The position numbers were made by a program, and so were the translations under genes. A stretch of DNA of 6,958 nucleotides from Patescibacteria group bacterium (GTDB lineage: Bacteria; Patescibacteriota; Microgenomatia; UBA1400; PJMF01). The notes under the pieces are model-generated. The model did no database searches. It worked only from the letters and a program-made list of their open reading frames with translations, and was not told where the DNA came from. Positions 5,809-6,958 of this stretch are shown one piece after another (the first letter of the stretch is position 1; every line of letters starts with the position of its first letter). The stretch covers positions 1 through 6,958 of the forward strand of contig JAHJBU010000050.1 in the NCBI GenBank assembly GCA_018813375.1, given 5' to 3'.

Positions 5809-6545
5809 CATGTATTTCCCGCTATTACTAGGGGCATAGACTATACCTTCACCGTAGTTAGCTTCAACTAAGCTAACTCTTTAGGTGCTTGCCGTGTTAT
5901 GGGATTTTAAACCCATCTTTGTTTCCGCTAAGCGGAAACTCCAGTCGTTACAGGGATAATACTATGATTCTTCAAAACTTGACGCACATACTTGCTTGTA
6001 TATTTTCTAGCTCTGCTCGTATAATTAAGATTAGAAATTTGATCAGCTAAATCACAGACGGTTAAAAACTCATCTAAAGAATAGCGTCTCTTCATCAAAA
6101 TCTTAAGTGCCTTAAGCATTAAGTCTGCTCGCTTATGTTTAAATCGTAAGTATTTATATAACTTACGTAGTAATTCATAAACTCGCTGATGACCTTCTAC
6201 TCTCAGCTCACTCATACAATCATTGCGTTTGTAAACATAGCCAGCTTGAATGATCTGTTGAAGATCTTTCAAAATTTCATGATTTTTTGAATTTTGATAA
6301 AAGACGACAATCGTTTTTGGCCGAAAAAGAAATCTCATTTCTTTTCTTGGTCGTAATTGGATCATCATGCTTCCATCTGCATCTAAAAAACCAGCTAAAT
6401 ATGCACGTTGTTGTGAAGTCACAGTTTTATCTTCCCTCGGTATTGTCCTGTACGACCCCAGGACCGTGGTCATACAAATGTACAGGATTTCACCGATTTG
6501 GACAAGTGTTTCGTTCCCGTATTTCTACGAGATGTAGCAACTTTT
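5809..6545 (-). mobile_element. Group I intron in the 23S sarcin-ricin loop (after U2656), 737 nt, with endonuclease gene
   Basis: The 5' exon ends CTTAGU and the intron ends with G before ACGAGAGG, the standard U...G borders. P1 forms from exon UAGU with the intron guide GCUA (U-G pair at the splice site) and is extended by AA/UU. P3 is CUUGUC/GGCAAG. P4 is CGGU/ACCG, in AAATCGGTGAAA and ACCGAGGGAAG. P5 is TCCTGTAC/GTACAGGA. P7 uses ACGACTGG and GGTATAGTC. Two hairpins, GTTTCCGC/GCGGAAAC and ATGGG/CCCAT, lie between P7[5'] and P3[3'], like the P7.1/P7.2 of IA-type introns. P8 is GTTAGCTT/AAGCTAAC, and a P9 hairpin with loop TAGTAATAG is near the end. The subgroup is an inference from these elements. 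An I-CreI-like gene occupies the P5-P6 to P7 interval, making this a potentially mobile intron. Confidence 0.9.
5928..6473 (-). CDS. LAGLIDADG homing endonuclease, I-CreI family (single motif, homodimeric)
   Basis: The 181-residue frame within the intron has one motif, YLAGFLDADGS (25-35). Alignment by eye with I-CreI places the catalytic Asp at D33 (I-CreI D20), Gln at Q60 (Q47, same offset) and Lys at K112 in LRFKHKRADL (K98 in LKLKQKQANL). The C-terminal FLTVCDLADQISNLN matches I-CreI FLEVCTWVDQIAALN. The length is close to the 163 of I-CreI, so a homodimer cutting an intron-less 23S allele is expected; all key residues are present, so it is probably active. The ATG at 6473 gives the longest frame, but the first 17 residues are read from the conserved P5/P4 core. 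A GTG at 6422, 164 residues from the stop and preceded by GAGGGAAG, may be the real start. The C-terminus overlaps P7[5'] and P7.1 of the ribozyme. Confidence 0.92.
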   Translation of the reverse strand: MTTVLGSYRTIPREDKTVTSQQRAYLAGFLDADGSMMIQLRPRKEMRFLFRPKTIVVFYQNSKNHEILKDLQQIIQAGYVYKRNDCMSELRVEGHQRVYELLRKLYKYLRFKHKRADLMLKALKILMKRRYSLDEFLTVCDLADQISNLNYTSRARKYTSKYVRQVLKNHSIIPVTTGVSA

Positions 6546-6608
6546 ACTAAGATCAAAACTCCTCAGTTATCGAACGCTAACGGCGGATAGAGGCCGACCT
6601 GTCTCACG

Positions 6609-6930
6609 CATATAAAATCTCCTATTACTAGAAGTATGGACTATACCATCACCCTTATGTGTTCATTTATAAGGGGATCGACGTGTTAACCTTCCAAATA
6701 TTGGAAAGCTCTGTTTATTCGTAAAATAAACAAGTCTCTACGGGGTTAATACTCCTTTATCCTCCAGATGGTGACGAACCACCTGGGCCAGTATTTTCAT
6801 ACTGACAGGAATACAACTTCCCTCGGAGTTATCCTATCACACGACAGGTTAAAATGTGTATATAGGAGTTCTCCGATATGAGTCGATTTATTCGATCTCG
6901 ATTACTCGAGAAAGCCGCCGAAAATATTCA
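6609..6930 (-). ncRNA. Group I intron at 23S position 2593, 322 nt, without ORF
   Basis: The 5' exon ends ACCGU and the intron ends with G before CGTGAGACAGG. P1 is very clear: exon CCGU pairs with GCGG in the intron (U-G at the splice site) and is extended by UGAA/UUCG around a 4-nt loop. P3 is AUCGAC/GUCGAU, P4 CGGAG/CUCCG, P5 UCCUAU/AUAGGA, P8 CCCUUAU/AUAAGGG, and the 3' P7 strand is GGUAUAGUCC. Hairpins TGTTTATT/AATAAACA and CTTTCCAA/TTGGAAG sit between P7[5'] and P3[3']. The intron shares ACTCCGAGGGAAG-like, GGTATAGTC and CTAGTAATAG blocks with the other intron, so the two are related. No coding frame of useful length is present. The insertion point equals that of the Chlamydomonas chloroplast intron encoding I-CreI. 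Confidence 0.88.
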
Positions 6931-6958
6931 ACGGTCTGAACCCAGCTCGCGTACCGCT

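Larger units (their letters stand above)
5576..6958 (-). rRNA. rrl: 23S ribosomal RNA, 3' part in three exon pieces (5' end outside the window)
   Basis: Minus-strand exons are 6958-6931, 6608-6546 and 5808 to about 5576. The first holds GCGAGCTGGGTTCAGACCGT (E. coli to U2593). The second is exactly 63 nt, equal to E. coli 2594-2656, and runs from CGTGAGACAGG to CTTAGT. The third begins ACGAGAGGACC (the rest of the sarcin-ricin loop) and continues through GGTAGCTA, CTGAAAGCAT and ACGTTGATAGGCC to GGTACTAA. The exact 3' end is estimated by counting to the E. coli end. The domain VI region before ACGTTGATAGG is shorter than in E. coli, consistent with a reduced helix 98. Two group I introns interrupt the gene, and splicing of both is needed for a functional peptidyl-transferase centre and factor-binding loop. 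Confidence 0.93.

Noticed and set aside
6287..6550. Plus-strand frame of 87 codons
   Set aside because: It is antisense to the endonuclease and to the conserved intron core and 23S exon.
5809..6930. Fragmented 23S with excised intervening sequences (no ligation)
   Set aside because: Both inserts have group I borders, P1 with U-G, P3, P4, P5, P7 and P8; simple intervening sequences lack these.

Overview
The window looks like a chromosomal segment of a low-GC bacterium, most likely a member of the Candidate Phyla Radiation (Patescibacteria). This placement is an inference. It rests on the 23S rRNA gene being split by group I introns, one with a LAGLIDADG gene, on a small AbiEii-type toxin-antitoxin pair, on apparent leaderless promoters, and on Cys-rich secreted and membrane proteins of unknown role. 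UGA is used as a stop codon (end of the AbiEii gene), which argues against the UGA=Gly code of Gracilibacteria.

Layout. (1) 2-1858, plus strand: the 3' part of a secreted Cys-rich metallopeptidase gene whose catalytic domain resembles anthrax lethal factor, followed after 3 nt by a signal-peptide/one-TM surface protein; the two are probably co-transcribed. (2) 1861-1941: a truncated copy of the 3' half of the 5S rRNA gene with its T-tract, positioned to end the minus-strand operon beside it. (3) 2700-1956, minus strand: a putative type IV toxin-antitoxin pair (DUF6922-like small protein plus a shortened AbiEii/AbiGii nucleotidyltransferase). (4) 2701-2813: a divergent promoter region in which both -10 boxes lie exactly 6 nt before an ATG, implying leaderless mRNAs. 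(5) 2814-5291, plus strand: an 825-residue SEC-C/TPR/winged-helix-like protein of unknown function. (6) 5317-6958, minus strand: the end of the rRNA operon, with the 3' part of 23S rRNA (three exon pieces, two group I introns), a 23S-5S spacer, and an intact 5S rRNA.

The rRNA region is the most informative part. The intron boundaries can be placed to the base. The middle exon (6546-6608) is 63 nt, the same length as E. coli 2594-2656; each 5' exon ends in U, each intron ends in G, and P1, P3, P4, P5 and P7 can be drawn for both. One intron sits at E. coli position 2593, the site of the Chlamydomonas chloroplast intron that encodes I-CreI, but it carries no ORF. The other interrupts the sarcin-ricin loop after U2656 and carries an I-CreI-like endonuclease with the expected catalytic residues.

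The 58-bp direct repeat of the 5S 3' end (1861-1918 and 5302-5359, two mismatches) brackets the toxin-antitoxin pair and the SEC-C gene. That is the arrangement expected if a 3.4-kb cassette had inserted at the end of the 5S gene, although no integrase is present in it.
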